DNA of 64,000 nt, taken from NCBI RefSeq assembly GCF_001742285.1, contig NZ_MIEK01000045.1:62001-126000 (forward strand). Direction: 5' to 3'. A program made the position numbers and the translations under genes. The stretch's first letter is position 1. Every line of letters begins with the position of its first letter. Below, one piece after another: positions 52,011 to 60,889 of the stretch. The notes under the pieces were generated by a model that was not told the DNA's origin, searched no databases, and saw nothing but the letters and a program-made list of their open reading frames with translations. The stretch comes from Enterococcus rivorum (GTDB lineage: Bacteria; Bacillota; Bacilli; Lactobacillales; Enterococcaceae).

Positions 52011-53105
52011 TTGAAAATAAAAGGGTTGTTTATAGGGGGATTTATTCTAAGCTTTATAGGAGTAGGAGTGGGGTTATTTTTTTATGAGCAGGATCGAGAG
52101 AAAAAGCAAGAAGTAAAAGATATTTCTGACATGGAAATGATTGTAGCGAAGCAAATAAAAAATACATTTGCTGATGTTAAAGAAATCCATTTTTCAGAAA
52201 GTTATAGTAAAAATGATTTAGCAGGATTTTTTGGGGTAAATGTTGAAGTAGTCACAGAAAAAAGTAGGATTATTTTGGGAGTAGATTTACCACCAGATAC
52301 TGGAGATACATTAGAAAATTTTAGCTTTGACGGAGAATTGATTGAGCGAGGGAAAACAAAAGATCAAGTAAATATCATTCTTTCCGAGGCTCAAAATGAA
52401 GATTATTTGCTTAGCGAAAAAGATCTGGTCTATTTGAATAAAGAGGCGTACTATGTTGATCCGAACTATGATAGAAATAGGGTTCTTATTAGTAAGGAAA
52501 CGGCTAATTTAAAAGAAAATGAAGATAACAAACTCTATATTGGAGGAAGATACTTCCAAATTTTGTCAACAAGAAATGGCAGTCATGGCTTCCAAGGAAT
52601 GGCGGTTGCACCAATTATAGATGAGCAAGCAGATATTAATCATGTGACAGTAGTTTCAGCGGGTACCTTTCCAAGTGATATTAAGGACGTAGTTTCGGCA
52701 GTTAAGGGCATGGGACCCATTGGTTCTCCCCAGGGAGAGGAAGCCATTTCCTATGTGGGAGATATTGTAGAGAAACACCCAGATTGGACGATTGAGCAAC
52801 TAACAGGCTATTCTCAGTCAGCTTATATGCTAAAAGTAGGGGCTCATTTTGGGATTCCAGCAACAGTATTTTGTGGCTGGTTTCAATATAGATCCTTATC
52901 AGCGGTAGAAGAAAAATTTATGAAGACACACCCTACCTATTTTATTGACTATCGGCAAAAAAAAGACCCTGTAACAAAATGGAATGACTTCAATTCTCTG
53001 TGGGGGAACAGTGATAATTTTGGTACAATTACTTGGATGTATGGAACTAGCCATGAATTAATTAGCTACACATTTGATGCTCAAGGAAATCTCATTATAA
53101 AGTGA
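52011..53105 (+). CDS. Membrane-anchored protein with hydrolase-like GYSQS motif
   Basis: 364 residues from TTG (AGAGGTGAGG upstream). One N-terminal membrane helix, a first domain resembling DUF1310 (VKEIHFSESYSKNDLAGFF...), then a region with L-T-G-Y-S-Q-S-A (about 265-272), the G-x-S-x-S nucleophile elbow of alpha/beta hydrolases. A conserved Asp and late His-E (TSHELISYTF) are present. It may be an extracellular lipase-like enzyme, or a non-enzymatic relative. Confidence 0.6.
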   Translation: MKIKGLFIGGFILSFIGVGVGLFFYEQDREKKQEVKDISDMEMIVAKQIKNTFADVKEIHFSESYSKNDLAGFFGVNVEVVTEKSRIILGVDLPPDTGDTLENFSFDGELIERGKTKDQVNIILSEAQNEDYLLSEKDLVYLNKEAYYVDPNYDRNRVLISKETANLKENEDNKLYIGGRYFQILSTRNGSHGFQGMAVAPIIDEQADINHVTVVSAGTFPSDIKDVVSAVKGMGPIGSPQGEEAISYVGDIVEKHPDWTIEQLTGYSQSAYMLKVGAHFGIPATVFCGWFQYRSLSAVEEKFMKTHPTYFIDYRQKKDPVTKWNDFNSLWGNSDNFGTITWMYGTSHELISYTFDAQGNLIIK

Positions 53106-53121
53106 TTGTACAATTCTACAA

Positions 53122-53170
53122 AAAATGCGGATTATGATTATTGAACCATCGGGTGAATCCGCTTTCTTTT
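53122..53170 (+). terminator. Rho-independent terminator
   Basis: GCGGATT / AATCCGC with a flanking A-run pairing to TTTCTTTT. It follows the hydrolase-like gene. Confidence 0.75.
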
Positions 53171-53377
53171 GTGCAGAAATTTTTGTAAAGATAAGTTTGA
53201 CTTAGTGGAAGTGAACGAATATGAAGGAAAAAAACTGGGGAGAGAGTAAGTGTTGGGGAATAGGATATTTTCAATAATCATTATTCATTAGAAATAGTTC
53301 ATTAAAAGGATTTATAAAGAGTAATAACAGACAATACTTTGATTATCTGGATAGCTATTTTTAGGAGGTAAATAAAA

Positions 53378-53719
53378 ATGAGTAAAAGTACAGTGGTTGT
53401 GGTTAGTGGAATGAGTGGTAGTGGCAAATCGACAATTGTTCAAAAACTGTCTGAAAAATATAGAAACAGTAGGCATCTTTCTTTTGATGATTATGAGATT
53501 GATGCACTACCTTCAGCTCCAGCAATCTCAACCCCTATTGAACTAGCAGTTAACCAATAGGATCTTAGCTTATTGGTTACTGACCTTGCAAAAATAGATG
53601 GTGAGTATTCTTACCTATTTATTGATTATGAACAGTTTATTAGTCAAGGAGCTGATCTGGTGGTAGATGGTTCCGAAAGTATCAATAAAAATATAGAGAT
53701 AATTGGTAGATTTATCTGA
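53378..53719 (+). pseudogene. P-loop kinase gene with in-frame stop
   Basis: MSKSTVVVVSGMSGSGKSTIVQ carries a Walker A motif of small-molecule kinases. The frame stops at TAG 53558-53560 and then runs on in the same frame for 52 codons (DLSLLVTDLAKIDGEYSYLFIDYEQF...) to 53719. The total is shorter than usual for such kinases, so the 3' part is also lost. ATG after TAGGAGG. Confidence 0.65.
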
Positions 53720-53802
53720 TGTAATTACTATTTTTTTAGATGACTCTTAATGTAATAATAAAAGTAAATAAACAGAAGTAGATTTAAGTAAGGAGGGAAT
53801 AC

Positions 53803-54315
53803 ATGCTTATTTGGATAAACGGTGCATATGGAGCAGGGAAAACGACAATCGCAGAAATTCTTCAGAGCAAAATTGAACATTCCTATCTGTATGATCCAGA
53901 AAATATTGGCGATTTTTTACGTCAGAACTTGCCTAAAGAAATACAAAAAGGGGATTTTCAAGATTATTATGAATGGAGAGCTTGGAATGTTCATGTTTTA
54001 AAAAAAATTGATGAAGAGTATGATGGAGACATTATTGCTCCAATGACGTTGTACAAGCAGCCAGCATATGATGAAATTTTCATAGGATTGAAAGAAGCTA
54101 AGATTGAATTGCATCATTTTCAGCTAGAGGTAAGCAAAGAAACTATTCTTAATAGATTAAAGGAACGTCCACCTGAAATAATAAGATGGGGAGCAGAAAG
54201 AGTGGATCAGATTATCGAAGCTTTTCAAGAAGTGCCTTTAGAGGAAAAAATCAATAATGAGAGCAGGACCCCAGAAGAAGTAGCTCAAATCATCTTGAAT
54301 AGAGTGAATAAGTAA
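53803..54315 (+). CDS. P-loop ATPase, TmrB-like
   Basis: 170 residues. MLIWINGAYGAGKTT is a Walker A start typical of TmrB-like AAA ATPases (the B. subtilis member gives tunicamycin resistance). Later L-E-V-S-K-E-T-I-L-N-R-L resembles the kinase lid region. The substrate is unknown. ATG after AAGGAGGG. Confidence 0.7.
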   Translation: MLIWINGAYGAGKTTIAEILQSKIEHSYLYDPENIGDFLRQNLPKEIQKGDFQDYYEWRAWNVHVLKKIDEEYDGDIIAPMTLYKQPAYDEIFIGLKEAKIELHHFQLEVSKETILNRLKERPPEIIRWGAERVDQIIEAFQEVPLEEKINNESRTPEEVAQIILNRVNK

Positions 54316-54375
54316 CTGAAAAGTTTTGAAGTGTGGTAGGGATGGATTTGGTATTTGTTTTCAGTTACTTTTGTT
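54311..54375 (+). terminator. Terminator overlapping the stop codon
   Basis: AGTAACTGAAAA / TTTTCAGTTACT (12 bp) is followed by TTTGTTG. The stop codon of the TmrB-like gene is inside the stem. Confidence 0.75.
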
Positions 54376-55102
54376 GATTCTAAACTTTTTGTTACAAGAT
54401 AGTTCTAATAGCGGATAATAAAAATGAAGAACACTAGACTGATTTTTTGTGAGCGATGTTCCGAATAAGGGTGTTATTTTTTGTGCCCGATACTAGAAGT
54501 TCAGTTAGTGCTTTTTTGAAGAAGAGTACCTTAGTTTTTCCATAGCGCAAAAAGAGAAAGATATTATTCGTGTAACAAGTCTTTTTGAGAAAGCTGGTGC
54601 TGATTAAGCTATTCTAAATTTAAAAGGATTATCGCACATATTGAATAGGTTGAAGAATAGGGAAAAACAGACTGATTAAACTTTTTTATGGATAATTAAA
54701 AAATAACTTATCTATTAGGTTTGAGAGGATATGGAAAACTAAAAATCAGAGTTGTTTTGTTCTCTAAGTCTGAATAAAGAGTGAGAAAAAACGATTCATA
54801 AATAAGATGGCATTCACGAGGATTTGATCAGTAAGTTTTGTGAATGTCATCTTAATTTATTGAGGTTAAATGTTTTGTTTTTGGTTGTATAGATTGAATC
54901 TCGTGTTTTCTAAAGAAATTACTAGAAATATCTATTTTATAAGTGTCGAGAAAATCAATATAGTTGATCTAGTTAGAACATTTTACCATTTTTTTATAAT
55001 AGGGACTTTCATAACTTTCTTTACTATATTACAATTTAATTATTATTAATTTTTTGAGGCATATTATTATACATTATTTGTTAAAAAAGTGAGGAGAAAT
55101 AA
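54376..55102. other. 727-base gap with decayed sequence and an enterococcal-type repeat
   Basis: No intact gene. At 54736-54785 the sequence AACTAAAAATCAG...GTTTTG...TCTAAGTCTGAATAAA resembles the repeat at 58427-58470. At 54804-54853 AAGATGGCATTCAC / GTGAATGTCATCTT forms a 14-bp stem (one wobble) followed by AATTTATT, which may terminate. Short coding-like scraps near 54540-54650 have no frame longer than about 40 codons. Confidence 0.55.
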
Positions 55103-55984
55103 ATGGTAGTAAAAAATAGACTTTTTAACATGTTGCTCATCTCTTTCTTTATTTCACTATTTTCGTGGGAGTTTTTGTATTTTTCAATTGGAGAAGGTGT
55201 TGTTATGGGAATCTCTATCTATCTTAGTTGTTTATTTTTGCGTGGTTGGTATCTGAAAGTCAGCCGAAGGACTACTTTTTTTAATGAAATAAAATCGGGG
55301 ATTTATTTATACTTGCTTCCAATGATTGCTCTCTTTTTTTATCTAGTTACTTTAAGAACCGCTGCTTCTTGGGATGTTTCGGACTCGTTTTCCTATACGC
55401 TATTGTATTTGCTTTTAGGAATCGCTTGGCTTTCACTCAGTTTTTCTGGCATGCTTTTATTTTGGGCTTTTTCTTATGAAGATGATGTTTTGATGAGTCA
55501 AAATAGATCCTCAATGATTATGTTAACAGGGGCAGTGATTGGCAGTTCATTAATCTATGCAGGAGCTAATATTGGAGATGGACCGGGCTGGTGGACTGTT
55601 GTTTTTGCAGGTGGTTTAGGGACAGTATCTTGGTTGTTATTAGGGATGTTGATTAATTTTACTACAGGAATTATCAATCGTATAACGGTTGACCGTGATA
55701 TAAATAGCGGAATTCGATTCAGTGCTTATTTGGTTGCTTCAGGCTTGATTTTGGCTCGTGGGTCAGCTGGAAATTGGCTCTCGTTTACTAGAACAATCGT
55801 TGACTTTACAGTTGCTTGGCCAGTTTTATTGATGGTAATATTAATGATTTTGTTTGAACTGTTGTTGTTTAAGCCACAAGAAAATCGTGACCAGTTAAAT
55901 GGGAAAGTAGCCTCTATAGGAGTGGCTACTTTGTATTTGTTTTTTGCTATAGCTGTTGTTGCTACATTGCCAACTATTTTTTAG
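55103..55984 (+). CDS. Eight-helix membrane protein, DUF350-like
   Basis: 293 residues with about eight hydrophobic segments in two similar halves. In other bacteria DUF350 membrane proteins (E. coli YjfL) accompany glutathionylspermidine-synthase-like ATP-grasp proteins (YjfC), and here such an ATP-grasp gene follows after 10 bases. The match to DUF350 is from context and plan. ATG after GTGAGGAG. Confidence 0.6.
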   Translation: MVVKNRLFNMLLISFFISLFSWEFLYFSIGEGVVMGISIYLSCLFLRGWYLKVSRRTTFFNEIKSGIYLYLLPMIALFFYLVTLRTAASWDVSDSFSYTLLYLLLGIAWLSLSFSGMLLFWAFSYEDDVLMSQNRSSMIMLTGAVIGSSLIYAGANIGDGPGWWTVVFAGGLGTVSWLLLGMLINFTTGIINRITVDRDINSGIRFSAYLVASGLILARGSAGNWLSFTRTIVDFTVAWPVLLMVILMILFELLLFKPQENRDQLNGKVASIGVATLYLFFAIAVVATLPTIF

Positions 55985-55994
55985 GAGGATTATT

Positions 55995-57221
55995 TTGAAA
56001 GAGAACATTCAACTAGTAAAAATACCTGAGGGAGACTATTCAGATTATCGCTATGAAGTAATCTTTAAAGCGTACAAATGGGATCCACAGGTGGAAGATG
56101 CCAATACCGTTAGTGAGTACATTGCAGTGCTTGATGAGACAGTTGTGGCTGAAATAGCAAGTTTTTCGGAGCAGTTAGCGATGGAAACAATTGAAATGGA
56201 GACGGAACTTCTAAATAATCTTTTTTTAGCGAAAGAGCTTGGTTTACCCAATTCAATGTGCCGTGCTATGAAAAAGGCTAAAAATTATAAAAAGGAAGAC
56301 CATGTTCGCTTGATGCGCTTTGATTTTCATCCGACTGATGAGGGGTGGAAAATTTCTGAGGTAAATAGTGATGTACCTGGTGGATTTGCGGAAAGTTCTA
56401 TTTTGCCAGAAGTAGCTGCACGTTTTGTACCTGATTCAGTCCCTTCAGAAAAATTTTCACAGCACTTGCTTAACGGCTTTAAAAAGCGTATTAAGCCAGA
56501 CGGAACAATTGGATTTGTTCATGCAACCTCTTATTCCGATGATCGGCAAGTGATGCAATTCATGGGGGATTACTTTGAAAAAGAAGGGTATCGGGCTTTA
56601 TATTTAGCGCCAAATCATGCCAAATTTGAAAATAATCGGGTATTTAGTACTTTAGAGAATAATAAAGAAGAATTAGCCGGACTTATTCGCTTTTTCCCAC
56701 TAGAATGGATGACTAGATTACCATTTTCTGCGAAGTGGCAAGGATACTATTCAACGGTTACCCCTTCCTGTAATCATCCAGTTGCGATGTTGACACAACC
56801 TAAGAGTTTACCTTTAATTTGGAATCGACTAGCAACGGACTGTAAAATCTGGAAACAACTATTACCTGAAACAAAACTAGTTATTCCTTTAGAATATGAA
56901 GATACTGACTATATCTATAAGCCCGTATTTGGGCGTGTTGGTGGAGATATTACTATCAAAGAAGCTACTTCTGAGAAAGAATTTGAGCGGATTAAAAAAG
57001 AAGCCCTGAAAAGGAAAAAAGAATGGATTGTCCAAAGAAAATTCAACAGTCTTCCTGTCCAAACACAAGATGGGAAAGAGTTTCATCTTTGTATCGGTGT
57101 CTTTGTAGTAGATGGTGTCTTTGCTGGATTGTATGGTCGGATTAATCCTCATGCTAGAATCGACGAAAAAGCAAAAGATATTCCGATATTAGTGAGAAAA
57201 AATGGTCAGGAGGAATTATGA
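55995..57221 (+). CDS. Glutathionylspermidine-synthase-like ATP-grasp ligase
   Basis: 408 residues from TTG at 55995 (TAGGAGGAT upstream; the frame is open further up without a site). E-V-N-S-D-V-P-G-G, Y-K-P-V-F-G-R-V-G-G-D and W-I-V-Q-R-K-F are the hallmarks of the C-terminal synthetase domain of glutathionylspermidine synthases. The amidase half is absent, as in YjfC/YgiC. Such enzymes join a carboxyl group to an amine using ATP. The substrate is unknown. It overlaps the next gene by 4 bases (ATGA). Confidence 0.8.
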   Translation: MKENIQLVKIPEGDYSDYRYEVIFKAYKWDPQVEDANTVSEYIAVLDETVVAEIASFSEQLAMETIEMETELLNNLFLAKELGLPNSMCRAMKKAKNYKKEDHVRLMRFDFHPTDEGWKISEVNSDVPGGFAESSILPEVAARFVPDSVPSEKFSQHLLNGFKKRIKPDGTIGFVHATSYSDDRQVMQFMGDYFEKEGYRALYLAPNHAKFENNRVFSTLENNKEELAGLIRFFPLEWMTRLPFSAKWQGYYSTVTPSCNHPVAMLTQPKSLPLIWNRLATDCKIWKQLLPETKLVIPLEYEDTDYIYKPVFGRVGGDITIKEATSEKEFERIKKEALKRKKEWIVQRKFNSLPVQTQDGKEFHLCIGVFVVDGVFAGLYGRINPHARIDEKAKDIPILVRKNGQEEL

Positions 57222-57958
57222 AAGAGCAGCTAGAATTATACAAAAAATGGGCACCAGATACGTCATTATGGACGCAATGGGCGAAACCAGTCGTTTTTAT
57301 GAATTTGAACACAAAACCAACTTGTAGGGCTATAAATATTTCAAATGTTCAATGGACTAGTTACGCTGACAATCGATTACTAATCGTTGATTTGGCAGAG
57401 GGTAATAGTATCAAGGAAGGGCTAGGTTTGGCTAAAAAAGGTTATCGTCCAGTGCCGCTATTTAATGGTGTACCTGGGGAAGGAAGAACCGCTGTTTCCA
57501 TGAAAGGAATTGTAAATGGGTTACGGTATGGTGGCTTTATTTTGGAAGAAACACCACTTAAGGTTGAAGCAAATCCTGTGTTTTTACTTGACTCTAATCG
57601 TTTCAAGGGCGCTAAAGTAGGACCAGGAATCTTTGATAATCGTTGGTGTGTTGTGCTGCAAGATATGCCTTCTGCTAGCTATTTAAAAAAACAAGGAATT
57701 AAAGAAATTATTGTAAGAACTGACGAGTTTCAGAAAGACTTGAAGTATATTTTGTATCATTATCACAAAGAAGGTATCATCATTTATCTTTGCGATAAAA
57801 AAGGCAATAAACAGATACAAAAAATAGCAAAACCAAAAAACGTGAGCATTTTTTATCGCTTTTTGCTTCTTTTAGGGTTAGCTAGAAATGCGGCTGGTGG
57901 GTTTGGAATGTCTATTCCCGAAGCAAGTTCTGGCGGTGGGGGCTACCGGGCTGGCTAG
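57218..57958 (+). CDS. Unknown protein with Gly-rich C-terminal tail, ATP-grasp partner
   Basis: 246 residues, ATG overlapping the ligase stop, AGGAGG upstream. A soluble alpha/beta body is followed by a basic segment and a tail AGGFGMSIPEASSGGGGYRAG. The exposed Gly-rich end is the kind of tail an ATP-grasp ligase could modify. I know no family for the body. Confidence 0.65.
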   Translation: MKEQLELYKKWAPDTSLWTQWAKPVVFMNLNTKPTCRAINISNVQWTSYADNRLLIVDLAEGNSIKEGLGLAKKGYRPVPLFNGVPGEGRTAVSMKGIVNGLRYGGFILEETPLKVEANPVFLLDSNRFKGAKVGPGIFDNRWCVVLQDMPSASYLKKQGIKEIIVRTDEFQKDLKYILYHYHKEGIIIYLCDKKGNKQIQKIAKPKNVSIFYRFLLLLGLARNAAGGFGMSIPEASSGGGGYRAG

Positions 57959-58102
57959 TAAATGATAACGAAGGAATACCTTTTTTGAATATTATTTAAG
58001 TTTTTCGATTTATATGTTTATTTATTCGAAAAAAACATAGTAATAAATGACTTGGGATGATAAACTATTTTGGTACCACTAAAATATTCTTAGGAGGAAA
58101 TT

Positions 58103-58369
58103 ATGAAAAAAAAGGTCTACAGAAATACACCAGCGTTTGTATTTTTAAGTTGGGGGTCATTTGCGTTCTTTGTTGCGTTGATGATGATTGGGTTATATAC
58201 ACTTAAAGAGCCTTTGATGGTGAAAGGCTACTACTTGATGGGATCGGTAGGTCTGATTTCTTCATCGTTTACGCTTGCAAAAGTTGTGAGAGATAATCAA
58301 GAAGATGAAGAGCGCTATAATCAAATGTTTCGTGCGGCGGATGAAGGTTCAACAGAAAAAGAAATATAA
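58103..58369 (+). CDS. YiaA/YiaB-like two-helix membrane protein
   Basis: 88 residues: FVFLSWGSFAFFVALMMIGLY and LMGSVGLISSSFTLAKVVRDNQED form the two-helix YiaAB domain, with K-V-V-R-D at its end. YiaAB proteins are often near glutathionylspermidine-synthase-like genes in Firmicutes. ATG after TAGGAGG. Function unknown. Confidence 0.7.
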   Translation: MKKKVYRNTPAFVFLSWGSFAFFVALMMIGLYTLKEPLMVKGYYLMGSVGLISSSFTLAKVVRDNQEDEERYNQMFRAADEGSTEKEI

Positions 58370-58415
58370 GAATGTACATTTATAAATGAGCTTGGAAGAT
58401 AAACTGTAACGAATA

Positions 58416-58590
58416 GAGGATGGGACAAAACTAAAAATCAGTTTTGTTTCATCCTCTAAATCGGAATAAACGGTGGTCAAAAGTCTGCGTTTTCGGAAAT
58501 CTCCCGCAAAGCACTCAATAGATAAAGCGCATGGTGCGCTTTTCGTTCTAATTTCACGCCCCAAAACGACTTCTGTCTCGACCTCTATTT
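58416..58590. repeat. Terminator and enterococcal intergenic repeat
   Basis: GAGGATGGGACAAAACT / AGTTTTGTTTCATCCTC is a 17-bp imperfect stem. It is followed by a conserved-looking block (GCGTTTTCGGAAATCTCCCG, AAGCGCATGGTGCGCTT, ACGACTTCTGTCTCGACCTC) of a type found between genes in enterococci. It separates the YiaA-like gene from the minus-strand PTS operon and may stop both transcripts. Confidence 0.65.
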
Positions 58591-58686
58591 TTTGCAACTA
58601 TAGAAGTACTCTGACTGAAATGAACGTATAAAATCTTTCAAAAGAGCCTATAAATACAATCGTTTTTTTTGCATAAATGACTAGCC

Positions 58687-59694
58687 TTAATACATTCCTA
58701 AACTAAATAACCAAGCGAGTAAGACTGAAACTGGACCTGTGAGCATTCTTGAGAACAGAACCGCCGGAACGCCGATTTCAACTGTATAGGGCTCTGCTTC
58801 TGCAAGGGTTAAACCGACGGGGACAAAATCGGCACCTGCTTGAGAATTAATTGCAAAAAGTGCTGGTAAGGCCATCGCAGGAGGAATCGTTCCTTTACCA
58901 ATTTCTACACCTAAAAGCACACCAACTACTTGAGCGATAACAGCTCCGGGACCTAAAACGGGAGATAAAATAGGAATGGAGCAAATCAGAGAAAGAATAA
59001 TTAACCCGAAGATATTTCCAGAAAGAGGCTTTACTCCTGCAGCAATAACATTACCGATTCCAGTATAATTAATGAGTCCAACAAGCATGCTGACAAAAGC
59101 CATGAAGGGCAAAATATTCTTAATCACAATTTCAATGGTATCTCGTCCAGCTTGGTAAAAAATCCCAACTACGTTGCCGACACTTCGTCCCATCCGGTTA
59201 ATCAGCCCTAGTAATCCACCTTGGTTTTCAGCGACTTCGTCTTTAGCGGCTTGCACTTTTTGTTTCGCTTCTGAATAGTCGACTGTTTTTTTATCAACGC
59301 TACTTTCAATAGACGAAGATAGAACTTCATCGGAAAGGAAAATTTCATGTAAACTAACACCAGAGACAAAGTTTTCTTCGTTTATAAATTTCATCAATGG
59401 GCCAGAAGGTGTGGTTGCATGGAGATTAACTGTTAGGACGTTTAATTTAGGATAGACACCGCAACGAGCCGTCCCACCACAATCGACTACTGCACAAATC
59501 ATTTCTTCAGGAGCGACTTTTTCCTTAAAGCCATCTTTTGCTTCGACGCCAAGTAAATCTGCAATTTTTTGGGCCACTGGATGAATGCCACCGCCAGTTA
59601 TGGAAGCGACAATTTTCTTTGTATCAGAGGGAGCGAGTGTTAATGGACCGCCCCAACCACTTTTACCTTTAACAACTACTACAGATTTTGTCAT
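58687..59694 (-). CDS. srlE: PTS glucitol/sorbitol-type EIIB-C1 component
   Basis: 335 residues from the ATG at 59694 (AAGGAGG upstream on the minus strand). The N-terminal EIIB part has [14 protein letters not shown] and the cysteine segment [13 protein letters not shown], which holds the phosphorylated Cys. The rest is the membrane part with about five helices. With SrlA and SrlB it imports and phosphorylates a sugar alcohol. Sorbitol is the usual substrate, but the unusual enzymes opposite suggest another polyol. It is the last gene of the minus-strand operon. Confidence 0.85.
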   Translation of the reverse strand: MTKSVVVVKGKSGWGGPLTLAPSDTKKIVASITGGGIHPVAQKIADLLGVEAKDGFKEKVAPEEMICAVVDCGGTARCGVYPKLNVLTVNLHATTPSGPLMKFINEENFVSGVSLHEIFLSDEVLSSSIESSVDKKTVDYSEAKQKVQAAKDEVAENQGGLLGLINRMGRSVGNVVGIFYQAGRDTIEIVIKNILPFMAFVSMLVGLINYTGIGNVIAAGVKPLSGNIFGLIILSLICSIPILSPVLGPGAVIAQVVGVLLGVEIGKGTIPPAMALPALFAINSQAGADFVPVGLTLAEAEPYTVEIGVPAVLFSRMLTGPVSVLLAWLFSLGMY

Positions 59695-59711
59695 CTTTTT
59701 TTCCTCCTTCA

Positions 59712-60236
59712 TTATCCGTTTGCAGGGTCTTTCCACATCATTTTAGTTAATGTTTCTGTACAAATACCACGTATTAGAATAACAATCAGACCAACAATAA
59801 AGTAACGAACAGCTAAAGGCATTACAGATAAACCGAGAGTTGTTAAGCCAGAAGAGATACCTGTCCAGACGAAAAGTTCTCCAGCGTTAGCATGGGGAAA
59901 CAATCCGGTGATAGGATGAACTAAGGAAACAGAGGCGTCATAGAAAGCAGGTTTTTGTTTTTCATTTAGAAAACGACCGAAAGAATAGCACATCGGATTT
60001 GTTAGAAAGAACACTGCGAGAAACGGGAACAAACTATAGCGTAAAATAATATTCTTAGTACAAAATTGAGCGAAGCGAGTCACACGATCTTCCCCAATTA
60101 AAGCGATCAATGCGTTTACGAAGGTTAGTAAAACAATTAAAGTTGGCAGGATACCTGTTATTAATCCAACTAAGTTTTCACCACCAGCATTAAAAATACC
60201 AATAAAGTTTTCTGCTAATTTTACTAAAAAGTCCAT
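59712..60236 (-). CDS. srlA: PTS glucitol/sorbitol-type EIIC2 component
   Basis: 174 residues, ATG at 60236 with ATGGAGGCAT upstream. Four hydrophobic segments and conserved SrlA parts ([55 protein letters not shown]). It forms the sugar channel with SrlE. It is 2 bases from the gutM-like gene and 17 bases before srlE. Confidence 0.87.
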   Translation of the reverse strand: MDFLVKLAENFIGIFNAGGENLVGLITGILPTLIVLLTFVNALIALIGEDRVTRFAQFCTKNIILRYSLFPFLAVFFLTNPMCYSFGRFLNEKQKPAFYDASVSLVHPITGLFPHANAGELFVWTGISSGLTTLGLSVMPLAVRYFIVGLIVILIRGICTETLTKMMWKDPANG

Positions 60237-60238
60237 AA

Positions 60239-60628
60239 CTATGCCTCCATTTTTTGTTTTTCTTTATCAATGAGAGTTAATGCTTGTTGGAATGCTTTTC
60301 TTCTTCTTTTCCCCTTTAGGTCAGCTAAAGCGACTTCTGCTGATTGACCAATTGTCTTTTTTAATGGTCTAAATCGAGCGAAAACAGTATAACCAGACAT
60401 TTGTTGGCAATCTAAAATCGTTCCGTTATCATCTGTTATGACAATCATAATGATGCCACTACCTAAATTGAATTTAGTTTTCTCGATCCCAACCCCTAAG
60501 TAACCAACGCCATGTGCCTTACTTTTATTAATTATTCTGTGGTAATTCTTTTGCTGAAGAAAAGAAAAGCCAAACTGTAACATCCAGCAAGCGACTAATA
60601 AAAAGATTAGATTTTGATACTTTCCCAT
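60239..60628 (-). CDS. gutM: GutM-like glucitol operon protein
   Basis: 129 residues. One N-terminal membrane helix, then a cytosolic part with GYLGVGIEK and DCQQMSGYTVFARFRPL, the pattern of GutM (SrlM), which in E. coli activates the glucitol operon. First gene of the minus-strand operon, GGAGAGGAG upstream. In Firmicutes its regulatory role is less clear. Confidence 0.82.
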   Translation of the reverse strand: MGKYQNLIFLLVACWMLQFGFSFLQQKNYHRIINKSKAHGVGYLGVGIEKTKFNLGSGIIMIVITDDNGTILDCQQMSGYTVFARFRPLKKTIGQSAEVALADLKGKRRRKAFQQALTLIDKEKQKMEA

Positions 60629-60652
60629 AAATTTCTCCTCTCCTATCCATTA

Positions 60653-60669
60653 TTTGAAAGCGCTTTACG
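60653..60669. promoter_or_regulatory. cre site (CcpA operator), minus-strand operon side
   Basis: TTTGAAAGCGCTTTACG matches the catabolite-response consensus (TG-AAA-GCGCTTT-AC), lying 25 bases upstream of the gutM start. Carbon catabolite repression of the PTS operon is expected. Confidence 0.8.
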
Positions 60670-60800
60670 ACAATATAGTAAGTTGAATATTTTGAAAAGT
60701 CAATAATTTTTTACAGTTATTTTTATGTTGGAACATATGTTATCTTCGTGAAAAAATAGTGTCAAAATATAAATATGACTGTAATTTAAAGAAACAAACT

Positions 60801-60814
60801 TGAAAGCGTTGACA
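60801..60814. promoter_or_regulatory. cre site, plus-strand operon side
   Basis: TGAAAGCGTTGACA fits the cre pattern with one weaker position, 76 bases before the SAF oxidoreductase start. The divergent region 60629-60889 has two cre sites, one for each side. Confidence 0.65.
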
Positions 60815-60889
60815 ATGAACTTTTTAAAATATATCATCTAGTTGTATCAAACGTTACCGGTAATAACATTTGTTAAAGGAGTGGAACAT

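Noticed and set aside
55995-57221. True glutathionylspermidine synthetase/amidase
   Set aside because: The amidase half is missing, and Gram-positive cocci of this group are not known for glutathionylspermidine. It is only a fold relative.
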